From the NCBI RefSeq assembly GCF_900143005.1, contig NZ_FRCS01000004.1, positions 372,001 through 436,000 on the forward strand: a stretch of 64,000 nt of DNA, read 5' to 3'. Both the position numbers and the translations under genes were made by a program. This stretch comes from Cryptosporangium aurantiacum (lineage in GTDB: Bacteria; Actinomycetota; Actinomycetes; Mycobacteriales; Cryptosporangiaceae). The notes beneath the pieces were generated by a model. The model did no database searches. It saw only the letters and a list, made by a program, of their open reading frames with translations, and was not told the origin of the DNA. Positions 27,507 through 36,285 of this stretch are shown one piece after another; positions within the stretch are counted from its first letter, which is position 1; each line of letters begins with the position of its first letter.

Positions 27507-27842
27507 GTGCGGACCCTCGGGGTGGACCTGGCGGCCGAGGCCGCCAACATCACGAAGGCCGGGATCGACTGTCCGCTGGGCTGGCCGGACGAGTTCGCAG
27601 CGTTCCTCGCGGCCTGGTCGAGCGGCACGTTCGTCGCGCCGGTGGATATCGCCGGGAAGGAATGGCGCCGCCGGCTGGCCTATCGGCGGACCGACGAGGT
27701 GGTGCGTGCCCGGCTCGGGCTGACCGCGCGGGCTGCGGCGTTGGGTCTGACCTACGCACCGGATCCCTCGGACGCCGCGACGGCGGCGTCCGAGGGATGG
27801 ATCGCGCTCCCGGCGAGCGGCCTCGACGCGCTGGTGCCCTGA
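27507..27842 (+). CDS. Internally deleted DUF429 protein (probable decayed gene)
   Basis: 111 residues from a GTG. Three pieces match successive parts of DUF429 (RNase H-like fold, normally about 230-250 residues): the extreme N-terminus MRTLGVDLAAE, then AGIDCPLGWPDEFAAF to WRRRLAYRRTDEVVR, then the C-terminal TARAAALGLT..EGWIALP. The stretches between them (about 35 residues, then about 100 including the core) are missing, both in frame. A perfect 16-bp hairpin (27763-27798) lies within the last piece. I infer two in-frame deletions; whether a mini-protein is made is unknown. It converges on the phosphatase gene. Confidence 0.6.
   Translation: MRTLGVDLAAEAANITKAGIDCPLGWPDEFAAFLAAWSSGTFVAPVDIAGKEWRRRLAYRRTDEVVRARLGLTARAAALGLTYAPDPSDAATAASEGWIALPASGLDALVP
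27763..27798. terminator. Perfect 16-bp hairpin near 3' end of the DUF429 remnant
   Basis: atccctcggacgccgc, a GACG loop, then the exact complement. It lies between convergent genes and could terminate transcription from either side, although it overlaps the remnant's frame. Confidence 0.55.
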
Positions 27843-27861
27843 CCCACCGCGTGCACCCGCG

Positions 27862-29880
27862 TCAGCAGCGGAACTCCGCCCACACGATCTTGCCGGTGCC
27901 CCGCGGCTCCGACCCCCAGGAGGCGGAGAACCGGGCCACCACGTCCAGCCCGCGGCCACCGGTGCTGGTCAGCAACGCCCGGACCAGCCGCGGCGGCGTC
28001 GGCGAGTCGTCCTCGACGATCAGCCGGATCCGGTCGGGAAAACGAACCAGGGTCAGCTCGACCAGGCCTTCGCCGTGCCGGATCGCGTTCGTCACCAGCT
28101 CCGACGCGCACAGGACGGCCGGCTCCACGATGCTCGGGTCGAGGTCCCACCCGGCCAGGGTGCGGTTGACGAACGCCCGCGCTCGGCCGATCGCGCCCGG
28201 CGCGCCGGGCGCGATCGAATGGCGCGCCTCGTCGGTCCGGGTCTCGTCACCCCGGTCACGACGGGCGACGACGACCGCGACGTCGTCGAAGCGGCGCCCC
28301 GCCGGTCCGATCGGCGCGATGATCCGCTCGGCGAGGTGCTCAGCGTTCTCCCCGGCACCGATCGCGGCCCGCTCCGCCAGCGCGCGCAGCCCGGCGTCGA
28401 TCGACTGGCCCGGTGATTCGATCAGCCCGTCGGTCACCAGGACCAGAGCGTCGCCCGGACCGATGTGGACCGCCGTCGACCGGTACACGGCCGCGTCCTG
28501 GACGCCGAGGATCAGCCCGCCGCTGGGCGCGACGATCTCCACCCCGCCGTCCGCGCGGACGACGATCGGCGGCGGATGCCCCGCCCCCACGACGACGCCG
28601 TCCCCGGTAACCGGGTCGATCGTGGCGTAACAGCAGGTCGCGAGCAGCCGCGTCTCCAGATCGACGAGCAGCCGGTTGGTGCGCGCCACCACCTCCTCGG
28701 GGCGGTGGCCCTCGGACGCGTACGCGCGCACCGCGATCCGCAGCTGCCCCATCACCGCGGCGGCGTGCGCGGTGTGCCCCTCGACGTCGCCGACGACCAG
28801 CCCCACTTCGCCGGACGGCAGCGCGATGACGTCGTACCAGTCCCCACCGACCTGCAACCCGTCCGCGCTGGGCAGGTACCGGCAGGCGGTGGAGACGCCG
28901 GGGATGCCGTCGGTGCGCCGGGGCAGCATCACCCGCTGCAGGCCGGCGGCCAGCTCGTGCTCGGCGTCGTAGAGGCGTGCCCGCTCGAACGACTGCGCGG
29001 CCAGCCCGCCGAGCGCGACCAGCATCGTCCGGTCGTCGGACGTGAACGGCTGCGGCTTGTCCCACCGCACCGCACAACCGCCGACCGGACGCCCGGTGGC
29101 GACCATCGGCAGATAGGCCCAGGCCGCACCGATGCCCTCGAGCGCGTCCGGCCAGCGGTCGACGAACGCGGCGGCGTCACCGGCGAACAGCGGCAGCCGC
29201 GAGCGCACGGCCTCGGCGAGCGGGCGTGGATCGTCCATCGACGCCCCGTCGAAGTCGGCGATGACGTGAGCGTCGTACCCGACCGCGTCGATGACCCGGA
29301 GCCGCCCGCTCTCGACGAGGACGACGCCCAGCGCGGACGCCCCGATCGCGGCCCGCAGCGTGCCGGTCAGTACCTGGGTGACGTCCTTGAGCGTCAGCGC
29401 CTCGGCGAGCGCTCTGGTCACCGCGTTGATCAGCTGAGCGCGCTCCGACTCCGCGCGGACGGCGTCCTGCTCGCGCTGCCAGGTCTCGTAGCGGTCGGTG
29501 CAGTCCGCGGCGACGCCGACCATCCGGTCCGGCGCGCCGTCCGTGCCCGCGAACACCCGGCCCCGCGCGTCCAGCCAGCGCTCGGTGCCGTCGGGCCGGA
29601 CGATCCGGTACTCGGCGTGGTACTGGCCGCAGTCGTCGATGGCGCGCTGGACCACCTGCTCCACCCGGTCGCGGTCGGCCGGGTGGAGCGCGGCGTAGAA
29701 CGTCTCGATCCGGCGGTCGAACGTCGCCGGGTCGAGGCCGACCAGGCGGCACAGGCGCTCGTCCCAGATCAGCTCACCGGTGGTGAGATCCCAGTCGAAC
29801 GACCCGGTCCCGGAGGCGTCCAGAGCCAACTGGAGCCGGCCGAGCAGGACGTCGCTCCCCGCAGACTCCGGGGAACCCAT
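27862..29880 (-). CDS. PAS-GAF-PP2C (SpoIIE-like) phosphatase with C-terminal HATPase
   Basis: 672 residues, cytoplasmic. Order: PAS (about 15-130, with FDWDLTTGELIWDERL), GAF (about 150-300), SpoIIE/RsbU-type PP2C phosphatase (about 315-530, with GGDWYDVIALP, VGDVEGHTAHAAAVMGQLR and GAGHPPPIV as metal-site segments), and a RsbW-like HATPase (about 560-672, with CASELVTNAIRHG and GGRGLDVVARF). Such proteins control anti-sigma and anti-anti-sigma partner switching in stress responses; having both phosphatase and kinase-like domains is typical of actinomycetes. The ATG at 29880 has a GAGGAG site. A SigB-like sigma gene lies 1.7 kb away, but no anti-sigma gene was seen here. Confidence 0.92.
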   Translation of the reverse strand: MGSPESAGSDVLLGRLQLALDASGTGSFDWDLTTGELIWDERLCRLVGLDPATFDRRIETFYAALHPADRDRVEQVVQRAIDDCGQYHAEYRIVRPDGTERWLDARGRVFAGTDGAPDRMVGVAADCTDRYETWQREQDAVRAESERAQLINAVTRALAEALTLKDVTQVLTGTLRAAIGASALGVVLVESGRLRVIDAVGYDAHVIADFDGASMDDPRPLAEAVRSRLPLFAGDAAAFVDRWPDALEGIGAAWAYLPMVATGRPVGGCAVRWDKPQPFTSDDRTMLVALGGLAAQSFERARLYDAEHELAAGLQRVMLPRRTDGIPGVSTACRYLPSADGLQVGGDWYDVIALPSGEVGLVVGDVEGHTAHAAAVMGQLRIAVRAYASEGHRPEEVVARTNRLLVDLETRLLATCCYATIDPVTGDGVVVGAGHPPPIVVRADGGVEIVAPSGGLILGVQDAAVYRSTAVHIGPGDALVLVTDGLIESPGQSIDAGLRALAERAAIGAGENAEHLAERIIAPIGPAGRRFDDVAVVVARRDRGDETRTDEARHSIAPGAPGAIGRARAFVNRTLAGWDLDPSIVEPAVLCASELVTNAIRHGEGLVELTLVRFPDRIRLIVEDDSPTPPRLVRALLTSTGGRGLDVVARFSASWGSEPRGTGKIVWAEFRC

Positions 29881-29964
29881 CGGCGCGATCTCCTCCTGAC
29901 GGCTGTTGACCTCCCCAGTATGCGGGCGTCACACGCGATCCGCCTGTCGGGCACGTCGGTCCGG

Positions 29965-31068
29965 TCAGGCAGCCCGTTTGCCGTCGACGACCGCTCGGGC
30001 GGTGTCCGGGAAGTCGGCGAACACCCCGTCGATGTCCTGGGCCAGCAGCAGGCGCAGCCAACCCTCGACGTTGCCCCGCGCGGTCGGGTCGGTACCGATG
30101 CGGAAGTCCACCGGGAGGAACTGGTTCTCGTTGCGGAGCGTCCAGACGTGGACGATCAGCTTCGCCTTGTGCGCGTCGGCGACCACGGTCGTCGGCGGCC
30201 GGGTGCGACCGGACGCGTCGAGCGGGATCACCCGGGCGGTGTTCAGCCCGACGCCGTCCGCGTAGGTCCGGATGTCCGCGAGACCGGCCGGCGTCACCAG
30301 GTCGTCGTAGGTGCGGCCGTCGCCGTACGGGGCGCCCGCGGCGTCGATGAGCTGGGCGAGCGGAACGTCGATCATCCGGTTCAGGCGCCGGAGGTTACCG
30401 GTCTCGAAGGACTGGATGACGACCTTCTTCCAGTGACTCCGCTTCAGCGTCTTGACCAGCGGCTCCTCGAGCGGCTTCCCGATCGAGCGGAAGTAGGTCG
30501 GGTGCTTGGTCTCCGGGTAGATCCCGATCGTCCGGTGACGCCGCTTGCTCTCCCGCTTCACCAGGTCGACGACCTCCTGCAAGGTCGGCACCGGGAACTT
30601 GCCGTCGTAGGCGGTGTTGGCGGGGCGGACGGCAGGGAGCCGCTCGATCGCGCGCAGCGTCTTGAGCTCGGGGAGCGTGAAGTCCTCGGTGAACCAGCCG
30701 GTGACCGCGCGCCCGTCGATCGTCTTGGTCGTCTTCCGGTCGGCGAACTCCGGGCGCTTCGCGACGTCGGTGGTGCCGCTGATCTCGTTCTCGTGCCGCG
30801 CCACGAGCACGCCGTCCTTGGTGATGACCAGGTCGGGCTCGACGTAGTCGGCGCCCTGCTGGATCGCGAGCTGATAGGCGGCCAGCGTGTGCTCGGGGCG
30901 GTAGCCGCTGGCACCCCGGTGGGCGATCACGACGGCGCTCTTCTTCTCCGCTTTGGCGGGTAAGGCCGCGGGGGCGGCGGCGGCCGGGGCCGCGACGCTG
31001 AAGGCACCGGCGAACAGGGTCAGCGCGAGCGTCGAGCCCGCGAGACTCCGAAAACTCCTGAGAGACAC
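29965..31068 (-). CDS. Secreted glycerophosphodiester phosphodiesterase
   Basis: 367 residues with a signal peptide (MSLRSFRSLAGSTLALTLFAGAFSVAAPAAAA). TIM-barrel GDPD family: AHRGASGYRPEHTLAAY carries the first catalytic His, ADYVEPDLVITKDGVLVARHENEI the metal-binding Glu/Asp and second His, and IYPETKHPTYF the downstream Glu. It hydrolyses glycerophosphodiesters to glycerol-3-phosphate outside the cell, useful in phosphate and glycerol scavenging; closest in layout to GlpQ. Start is the GTG at 31068 with GGAGGAG upstream. Confidence 0.92.
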   Translation of the reverse strand: MSLRSFRSLAGSTLALTLFAGAFSVAAPAAAAPAALPAKAEKKSAVVIAHRGASGYRPEHTLAAYQLAIQQGADYVEPDLVITKDGVLVARHENEISGTTDVAKRPEFADRKTTKTIDGRAVTGWFTEDFTLPELKTLRAIERLPAVRPANTAYDGKFPVPTLQEVVDLVKRESKRRHRTIGIYPETKHPTYFRSIGKPLEEPLVKTLKRSHWKKVVIQSFETGNLRRLNRMIDVPLAQLIDAAGAPYGDGRTYDDLVTPAGLADIRTYADGVGLNTARVIPLDASGRTRPPTTVVADAHKAKLIVHVWTLRNENQFLPVDFRIGTDPTARGNVEGWLRLLLAQDIDGVFADFPDTARAVVDGKRAA

Positions 31069-31172
31069 AGCTCCTCCTCGAGGCGCGGCGACGTGGATGT
31101 CGCCTCGCCCCGAGCAGCCCAGCGGAGCCAGTCAGATTTCAGTTGAAACAGGACTGAATGGGGTGTGAACCG

Positions 31173-31418
31173 TTACTGCAGGTAAGACTCGACCTCGCTC
31201 ACCGGACGCGCTGCGGCGTCGTCGGGGTTCTGGCCGGCGTCACGGCGAGCCCGCCGCTGCCGCAGCAGGTCCCAGCACTGGTCGAGCTCTTCCTCGACGT
31301 GCTTGAGCCGCTCGTGCTCCTCGGCGGCGGTGAGCTCACCGGCGGCCAGGCGCTGCCGGAGCGAGTGCTCCTCGGCCACCAGCTCGTCGACCCGCGAAAT
31401 GATCTGCTTCTCCGACAC
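31173..31418 (-). CDS. DUF2630 family protein
   Basis: 81 residues, almost entirely helical and charged: an N-terminal helix (IISRVDELVAEEHSLRQRL) and a second (EEHERLKHVEEELDQCWDLLRQRRARRD), matching the small actinobacterial DUF2630 family. Start is the GTG at 31418 with a GGAGGA site. Function is unknown; it is often constitutive and monocistronic. The sigma gene lies just upstream on the same strand but a terminator separates them. Confidence 0.85.
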   Translation of the reverse strand: MSEKQIISRVDELVAEEHSLRQRLAAGELTAAEEHERLKHVEEELDQCWDLLRQRRARRDAGQNPDDAAARPVSEVESYLQ

Positions 31419-31500
31419 GGTCTGTTCCTCCTAGGAAGTTGCCGCCCCGACGGTACGCCGACGAGCGTCCCGCGCCTTCTGTAGTTCGACTGCAGAACGA

Positions 31501-31533
31501 CGAAGCCCCTGACCCATCGGGTCAGGGGCTTCG
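31501..31533 (-). terminator. Intrinsic terminator of the sigma factor gene
   Basis: cgaagcccctgaccc, a 3-nt loop, then the exact complement: a 15-bp perfect stem 10 bp after the sigma gene stop codon. Confidence 0.85.
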
Positions 31534-31542
31534 GAACGAACA

Positions 31543-32505
31543 TCAGGCCGCGACGACGCCTTCGGAGGCGGCTAGTTCGCGGAGTTGATGCAGTGCAGCG
31601 TTCTCGAGCTGACGCACCCGCTCGCGGGACAGGCCCAGCGTGCCGGCGATCTCGGTGAGCGACTGCTGCCGCCCGTCCTCGAGGCCGTACCGGGCACGCA
31701 CGATCCGCGCCGACCGCGGGTCGAGCCGCTCGATCATCTGCCCGAGCCCGTCACGCTGGATCGCGGCGATGACCACGTCCTCCGGCGACGGCTCGTCACC
31801 GTCGGCGACCAGGTCGGACAGCGAGGTCTCGCCGTCCTCACCGACCGGGGTGTCCAGCGACACGGTCTCCCGCGCCCAGCGGATCAGCTCTTCGACCCGC
31901 GAAGGCTCGATGTCCAGGGCACCGGCGAGCTCCACGATCTCGGGCTCGCGGCCCAGCTCACGAGTGAGATCACGCCGGACGTTGCGCATCCGGTTGATCT
32001 CCTCCACGAGGTGGACGGGAAGTCGTACCGTCCGGGCCTGCTGCGCGATGGCCCGGCTGATCGCCTGCCGGATCCACCAGGTCGCGTACGTGGAGAACTT
32101 GTATCCGCGCTGGTAGTCGAACTTCTCGACCGCGCGAACCAGGCCGGAGTTGCCCTCCTGCACCAGGTCCAGCAGCGGCATCGCGCTGCGGGTGTAACGC
32201 CGCGCGATCGAAACCACCAGTCGGAGGTTGGCCAGAATGAACGCGTCCTTGGCTCGGCGGCCTTCGGCTACGAGCCGGGTAAGCTCAGAACGCGTGATGT
32301 GTTCGGGGATCGTTCCTTCGTCGAGCCAAAACTCGGCGAGGAGGCCGGCCTCGACCTGCTTCGCCAGCTCCACCTCCTGCGCAGCGTTCAGCAGCGGGGT
32401 GCGGCTGATCTCGTGCAGGTATGTGCCGACGAGGTCGCGGTCCGGCACCGCGGTGTCGTCCGCCTCGACGACCCGGGTACTCGGTTCCACAACGTCCGTC
32501 GTCAT
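31543..32505 (-). CDS. Group 2 sigma-70 family factor (SigB-like)
   Basis: 320 residues from the ATG at 32505 (GGGGAG site). Region 1.2 (DLVGTYLHEISRTPLLNAAQE), region 2 (ANLRLVVSIARRYTRSAMPLLDLVQEGNSGLVRAVEKFDYQRGY with KFSTYATWWIRQAI), region 3 and region 4 helix-turn-helix (SLTEIAGTLGLSRERVRQLENAALHQLREL) are all intact. It lacks the long acidic region 1.1 of the principal sigma factor, so it belongs to the SigB/HrdD-like group used in stationary phase and stress. A perfect terminator follows. It is divergent from a flavin reductase-like gene. Confidence 0.93.
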   Translation of the reverse strand: MTTDVVEPSTRVVEADDTAVPDRDLVGTYLHEISRTPLLNAAQEVELAKQVEAGLLAEFWLDEGTIPEHITRSELTRLVAEGRRAKDAFILANLRLVVSIARRYTRSAMPLLDLVQEGNSGLVRAVEKFDYQRGYKFSTYATWWIRQAISRAIAQQARTVRLPVHLVEEINRMRNVRRDLTRELGREPEIVELAGALDIEPSRVEELIRWARETVSLDTPVGEDGETSLSDLVADGDEPSPEDVVIAAIQRDGLGQMIERLDPRSARIVRARYGLEDGRQQSLTEIAGTLGLSRERVRQLENAALHQLRELAASEGVVAA

Positions 32506-32682
32506 CGTCTCCCCAATCCCTCTTTGTGCCTCACACGTACGTAACCCACAACGGCGTTCACCCGGCAGAGATTCCGGTTTCGAAGGGTGATCCGCGCAAC
32601 GTTGCGCGCCGCAAACCATCCGTCGGGGTATGCCCCTGCTATCGGCCGGGTAATCTGCTTCGGTGAGTTTCCGGACGAATCT

Positions 32683-33249
32683 GTGACGAACACCTCGGCC
32701 GATCAGGTGAAATCCGCGCTCGCGCGGTTCGCCACCGGGGTTGCGGTGCTCAGCGTCAGAGACGGAAGGCCACCCGATTCGGCGCCGCCCGGCCCCGATG
32801 TCGTTGATCCCGACGAAGACTTCGACGATCCCGCCGACGACATCGCCGCCACCCTCACAGCGTTCATGCCGGTCTCGTTGTTCCCGCCGATCGTGGCAAT
32901 CTCAGCCGATCTCACCGGCTACGTCGCCGAGGTTCTGCAACGTCGGGCGCATTGGGGGCTGTCGGTCCTCTCGAGTGGCCAGGCGGCACTGGCGGGACGA
33001 TTCGCGGCTGCCGGGCGTCCGAGTGCCCGGTTGTTGCTGGCAGGCGAGGAGCACCATCGGGGCCCGCTCACCGGCGCGCTGCTGCTCGACCGGGCCACCG
33101 CGACGATCGAGTGCGTGACGATCGATCGGCGGCCGGTCGGTGACCACCTGCTGGTGACGGCCTCGGTCGTCGACGTGACCGCCGCTGGGCCGAAGGACCC
33201 GCTGGTCCGCTACGACCGTGCCTATAGGGGTCTCACCCGCCGGGACTGA
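32683..33249 (+). CDS. Flavin reductase-like (FMN-binding split barrel) protein
   Basis: 188 residues from the GTG at 32683. The opening ADQVKSALARFATGVAVLSV is the usual start of the HpaC/flavin-reductase domain. SLFPPIVAISAD and WGLSVLSSGQAALAGRFA follow the family pattern, and the end contains the strand DHLLVTASVVDV. A stretch at about 29-58 is unusually acidic and Pro-rich (DPDEDFDDPADD), inserted between the first strands. It may supply reduced flavin to a monooxygenase; no partner is adjacent. A frame extending to 32587 looks like promoter DNA (TAATCT at 32651). Confidence 0.8.
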   Translation: MTNTSADQVKSALARFATGVAVLSVRDGRPPDSAPPGPDVVDPDEDFDDPADDIAATLTAFMPVSLFPPIVAISADLTGYVAEVLQRRAHWGLSVLSSGQAALAGRFAAAGRPSARLLLAGEEHHRGPLTGALLLDRATATIECVTIDRRPVGDHLLVTASVVDVTAAGPKDPLVRYDRAYRGLTRRD

Positions 33250-33333
33250 TGCCGCGGGCCCGGAGACCGTGCAGCATGGCCGTGGGCTCACCCGGCGTGA
33301 TTGACCGGGGCAGCGCCGGGTAACCGCGACGGC

Positions 33334-33741
33334 ATGGAACGCAGCGACAAACACGGACCACGGCAGGACGAGGCGATGGCACGCGAGACCGAGGGCCTCG
33401 TGCGATCCGGGCACTCCGGGCGGACCGAGGAATGGCGCGACCCGGAGCCCGCCGGCGAGGACCAGCCCGAGGCCGACCGCGCGCCGAACGCGACGCTGAC
33501 CGGGGGCGTCCCCGAAGGGATCACCCCCGCAGGCGTCGAGGAACGCTCGGAGCTCGCCGCCCATCTCGGCAAGGAGATCTACCCGGCCTACCGCGACGCG
33601 CTCGTCGACCGCCTGGTCGAGACCAACGCACCCGGCCGCCTCGTCACGGCCGTCCGCGACCTGCCGCCCGACGCGGAGTACCAGAACGCGGGTGAACTCG
33701 CCGAGGCCCTGGGTCTAGGCCACGAATCGCACCGCTTCTAG
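33334..33741 (+). CDS. DUF2795 domain protein
   Basis: 135 residues. The first 60 residues are polar and probably disordered (many Asp, Glu, Arg and Pro). The C-terminal half is a DUF2795-type helical domain (ELAAHLGKEIYPAYRDALVDRLVETNAPGRLVTAVRDLPPDAEYQNAGELAEALGL, several short helices). Function is unknown; such proteins are common in actinobacteria. The stop codon overlaps that of the convergent GH15 gene by 4 bp. Confidence 0.8.
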   Translation: MERSDKHGPRQDEAMARETEGLVRSGHSGRTEEWRDPEPAGEDQPEADRAPNATLTGGVPEGITPAGVEERSELAAHLGKEIYPAYRDALVDRLVETNAPGRLVTAVRDLPPDAEYQNAGELAEALGLGHESHRF

Positions 33742-35516
33742 GCGTCACGCTCGTCGACTCCGCCGATCAGCACGGCGGAGTTGACGAGCGCAACGTGGCT
33801 GAACGCCTGCGGCGTATTGCCGAGGTGTCGCTTCGTCACCGGGTCGTACTCCTCGGCGAGCAGGCCGGTGTCGCTGGACAGCGCGACGAGCCGGTCGACC
33901 ATCGCGACCGCCTCGTCCTTGCGCCCGATCAGGAACAGCGCGTCGGCGAGCCAGAAACTGCACGCCAGGAACGCACCTTCGGTGCCGGGGAGGCCGTCGA
34001 CGGCTTCGGTCTCCGGCCGGTACCGCAGCACGAACCCGTCGACGCATAGCTCGCGCTGGACGGCCTCGACCGTGCCCACCACCCGGGGATCGTCCGGCGG
34101 CAGGAACCCCAGCCGCGGAATGAGCAGCAGCGACGCGTCCAGCCCGGCGGAGCCGTAATACTGCGTGAACGAATTCCGCGCCCGGTCGAAGCCCCGCGCG
34201 CACACTTCCGCGTGAATGGTGTCCCGGATCGTCCGCCAGCGGGCGACGTCGCCATCTTGGCCGAACTGCTCCGCGGTCTTCACCATCCGGTCGAACGCCA
34301 CCCAGCACAGCACCTTCGAGTGCACGAAGTGCTGCCGGTCACCACGAACTTCCCACAGACCGTTGTCCGGCTCGCGCCACGCGGCCTCCAGGTGGTCGAC
34401 CAGCCGCTTCTGCAGGCTCCACGCGTCGTCGCTGCCGCTGATCCCGGCCTTCCGGGAGAGGTGGAGACAGTCGAGCACCTCACCCCAGACGTCGAGCTGG
34501 AGCTGTTCGCTGGCCGCGTTGCCGATCCGGACCGGCGTCGACTTCTCGTAGCCGCCGAGCCAGGGCACTTCCCACTCGTCGATCCGCCTGCGGCCTTTGA
34601 TCGAGTACATGATCTGCAGGTCGGACGGGTCGCCGGCGACCGCGCGCAGCAGCCAGTCGCGCCAGGCCAGCGCCTCCTGGTCGTACCCGTTGGTCAGCAG
34701 CGCCTGGAGCGTGAACGACGCGTCCCGCAGCCAGCAGTAGCGGTAGTCCCAGTTGCGAGGGCCGCCGACCTGCTCCGGCAGTGAGGTGGTGGCCGCGGCG
34801 ACGATGCCGCCGGTCGGGTCGTAGGTCAGCGCTTTGAGCGTGATCAGCGACCGCCTGACCGCGTCCGCCCAGCGGCCCTGATAGCTGCACTGCTGGATCC
34901 ATCCACGCCAGTACGCCTCGGTGGTATTGACCTGCTCAATGGCGTCCACATCGCGGTCGTTGTCGTTCCAGGACTCGCGCCAGGTGAGCACGAACGGGAC
35001 GTACTCGCCCGGGCCGACCGTGAACTCGCCCACAGTCGCGAGGTTCTCACCGTGCAGCGGAACGCTGCTCCGCAGCCAGACCGCGTCCGGGCCGGCCACG
35101 GCGGCGAACTCGCCGTCGACGTGCCGCACCCAGGGAACGATCCGTCCGTAGTCGAACCGCAACCGCAGGACGCTGCGCATCGGCACGCGGCCGGAGATCC
35201 CCTCGACGACGCGGACCACGTCCACGGCGTCGTCCCGGGGCGGCATCAGGTCGATGACGCGGACGCGACCCTCCGGCGTCTCCCATTCGCTCTCCAGGAT
35301 CAGCGTGTCCTCGCGGTACTTCCGGCTGACGCAGACCCCGCCCGCGACCGGGGCGATCGTCCAGTGCCCGTTGTCCTGGTCACCGAGCAGAGCCGCGAAG
35401 CACGCGCCGGAGTCGAATCGCGGTAGGCAGAGCCAGTCGATCGACCCGTCGGTGCCGACGAGCGCCGCGGTGTGCAGGTCGCCGATGACCGCGTAGTCCT
35501 CGATTCGCCCAGCCAT
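33738..35516 (-). CDS. Glycoside hydrolase family 15 (trehalase/glucoamylase-like)
   Basis: 592 residues from the ATG at 35516 (GGGAGGAAG site). N-terminal beta domain (GRIEDYAVIGDLHTAALVGTDGSIDWLCLPRFDS, the usual start of bacterial GH15 proteins) and a C-terminal alpha6/alpha6 barrel (LPEQVGGPRNWDYRYCWLRDASFTLQAL with catalytic-site acids, LDVWGEVLDCLHLS, DNGLWEVRG, FLACSFWLADALFLIGR). Actinobacterial members of this shape include a characterised mycobacterial trehalase, so trehalose hydrolysis is a reasonable guess, with alpha-glucan hydrolysis as the alternative. Cytoplasmic (no signal peptide). Convergent with the DUF2795 gene. Confidence 0.9.
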   Translation of the reverse strand: MAGRIEDYAVIGDLHTAALVGTDGSIDWLCLPRFDSGACFAALLGDQDNGHWTIAPVAGGVCVSRKYREDTLILESEWETPEGRVRVIDLMPPRDDAVDVVRVVEGISGRVPMRSVLRLRFDYGRIVPWVRHVDGEFAAVAGPDAVWLRSSVPLHGENLATVGEFTVGPGEYVPFVLTWRESWNDNDRDVDAIEQVNTTEAYWRGWIQQCSYQGRWADAVRRSLITLKALTYDPTGGIVAAATTSLPEQVGGPRNWDYRYCWLRDASFTLQALLTNGYDQEALAWRDWLLRAVAGDPSDLQIMYSIKGRRRIDEWEVPWLGGYEKSTPVRIGNAASEQLQLDVWGEVLDCLHLSRKAGISGSDDAWSLQKRLVDHLEAAWREPDNGLWEVRGDRQHFVHSKVLCWVAFDRMVKTAEQFGQDGDVARWRTIRDTIHAEVCARGFDRARNSFTQYYGSAGLDASLLLIPRLGFLPPDDPRVVGTVEAVQRELCVDGFVLRYRPETEAVDGLPGTEGAFLACSFWLADALFLIGRKDEAVAMVDRLVALSSDTGLLAEEYDPVTKRHLGNTPQAFSHVALVNSAVLIGGVDERDA

Positions 35517-35612
35517 GTGCTTCCTCCCGTGGTGACGTTCGGTACGTGCCCGGTGAGCAGGGCCGGGAAAACCCGTGGGCTGTCCGGAACTTGCCGTGCT
35601 GAGATCAGCGTC

Positions 35613-36239
35613 ATGCTCACCGCTGCCCTGGCCGGGCTGGGCCTCGGCCTGTTCGTCGCGGCCCAGGTCGGGCCGGTTTCCCTGCTCTGCGTCCGCACCG
35701 TGCTGCGCTACGGGCTCGCTCCCGGGCTCGCGATCGGCATGGGGGCGGCGCTGGTGGACGTGGCCTACGCCACGCTCGGGATGCTGGGGGTCGCGCAGCT
35801 GGTCCAGTCGGACGTGATCCGCTGGACGCTCGGCACGGTGGGGGCCGGCGTCCTGATCTGGATGGGCGCACGCACGCTCTGGACGGCCCACCGGGTCAGG
35901 CTCGGGCTGGAAACCGTCGACGAAGTGACCACCGTAGGGGCGGCGTTGCGCACGTCCGTGCTGGCCACCGCGTCGAACCCGCTGACGATCGCGTCCTGGG
36001 CGTCGATCTTCGCCGCGGCGTCCACGGCCGCTCTGACGTCGTCCACAGCGTCCGCGGTGAGCCTGCTCGTCGGGCTCGGCGTCGGCAGCGTCGGCTGGTT
36101 CACGGTCCTGGCGATCGGCGTCGCGCTCGCGCGACGCCGCATCGGTGACCGCCTCATGCGGGTGGTCGACGCGATCTCCGGAGCCGGTCTGGTGACCTTC
36201 GGCGGTATCCTCGCATTTCGGGCTGCGAGGGATACTTAG
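35613..36239 (+). CDS. LysE family amino acid exporter
   Basis: 208 residues, six hydrophobic helices. The first helix pair carries the family motif GLFVAAQVGPVSLLCVRTVLRYG, and the second half has SNPLTIASWASIFAA. LysE/RhtB proteins export basic or neutral amino acids or homoserine lactones; the substrate is not predictable. Divergent from the GH15 gene, 96 bp between starts. Confidence 0.88.
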   Translation: MLTAALAGLGLGLFVAAQVGPVSLLCVRTVLRYGLAPGLAIGMGAALVDVAYATLGMLGVAQLVQSDVIRWTLGTVGAGVLIWMGARTLWTAHRVRLGLETVDEVTTVGAALRTSVLATASNPLTIASWASIFAAASTAALTSSTASAVSLLVGLGVGSVGWFTVLAIGVALARRRIGDRLMRVVDAISGAGLVTFGGILAFRAARDT

Positions 36240-36285
36240 GCAGCGCTCGACACGATGATTCATCAGGGTGGATAGGCTGCCGTGC

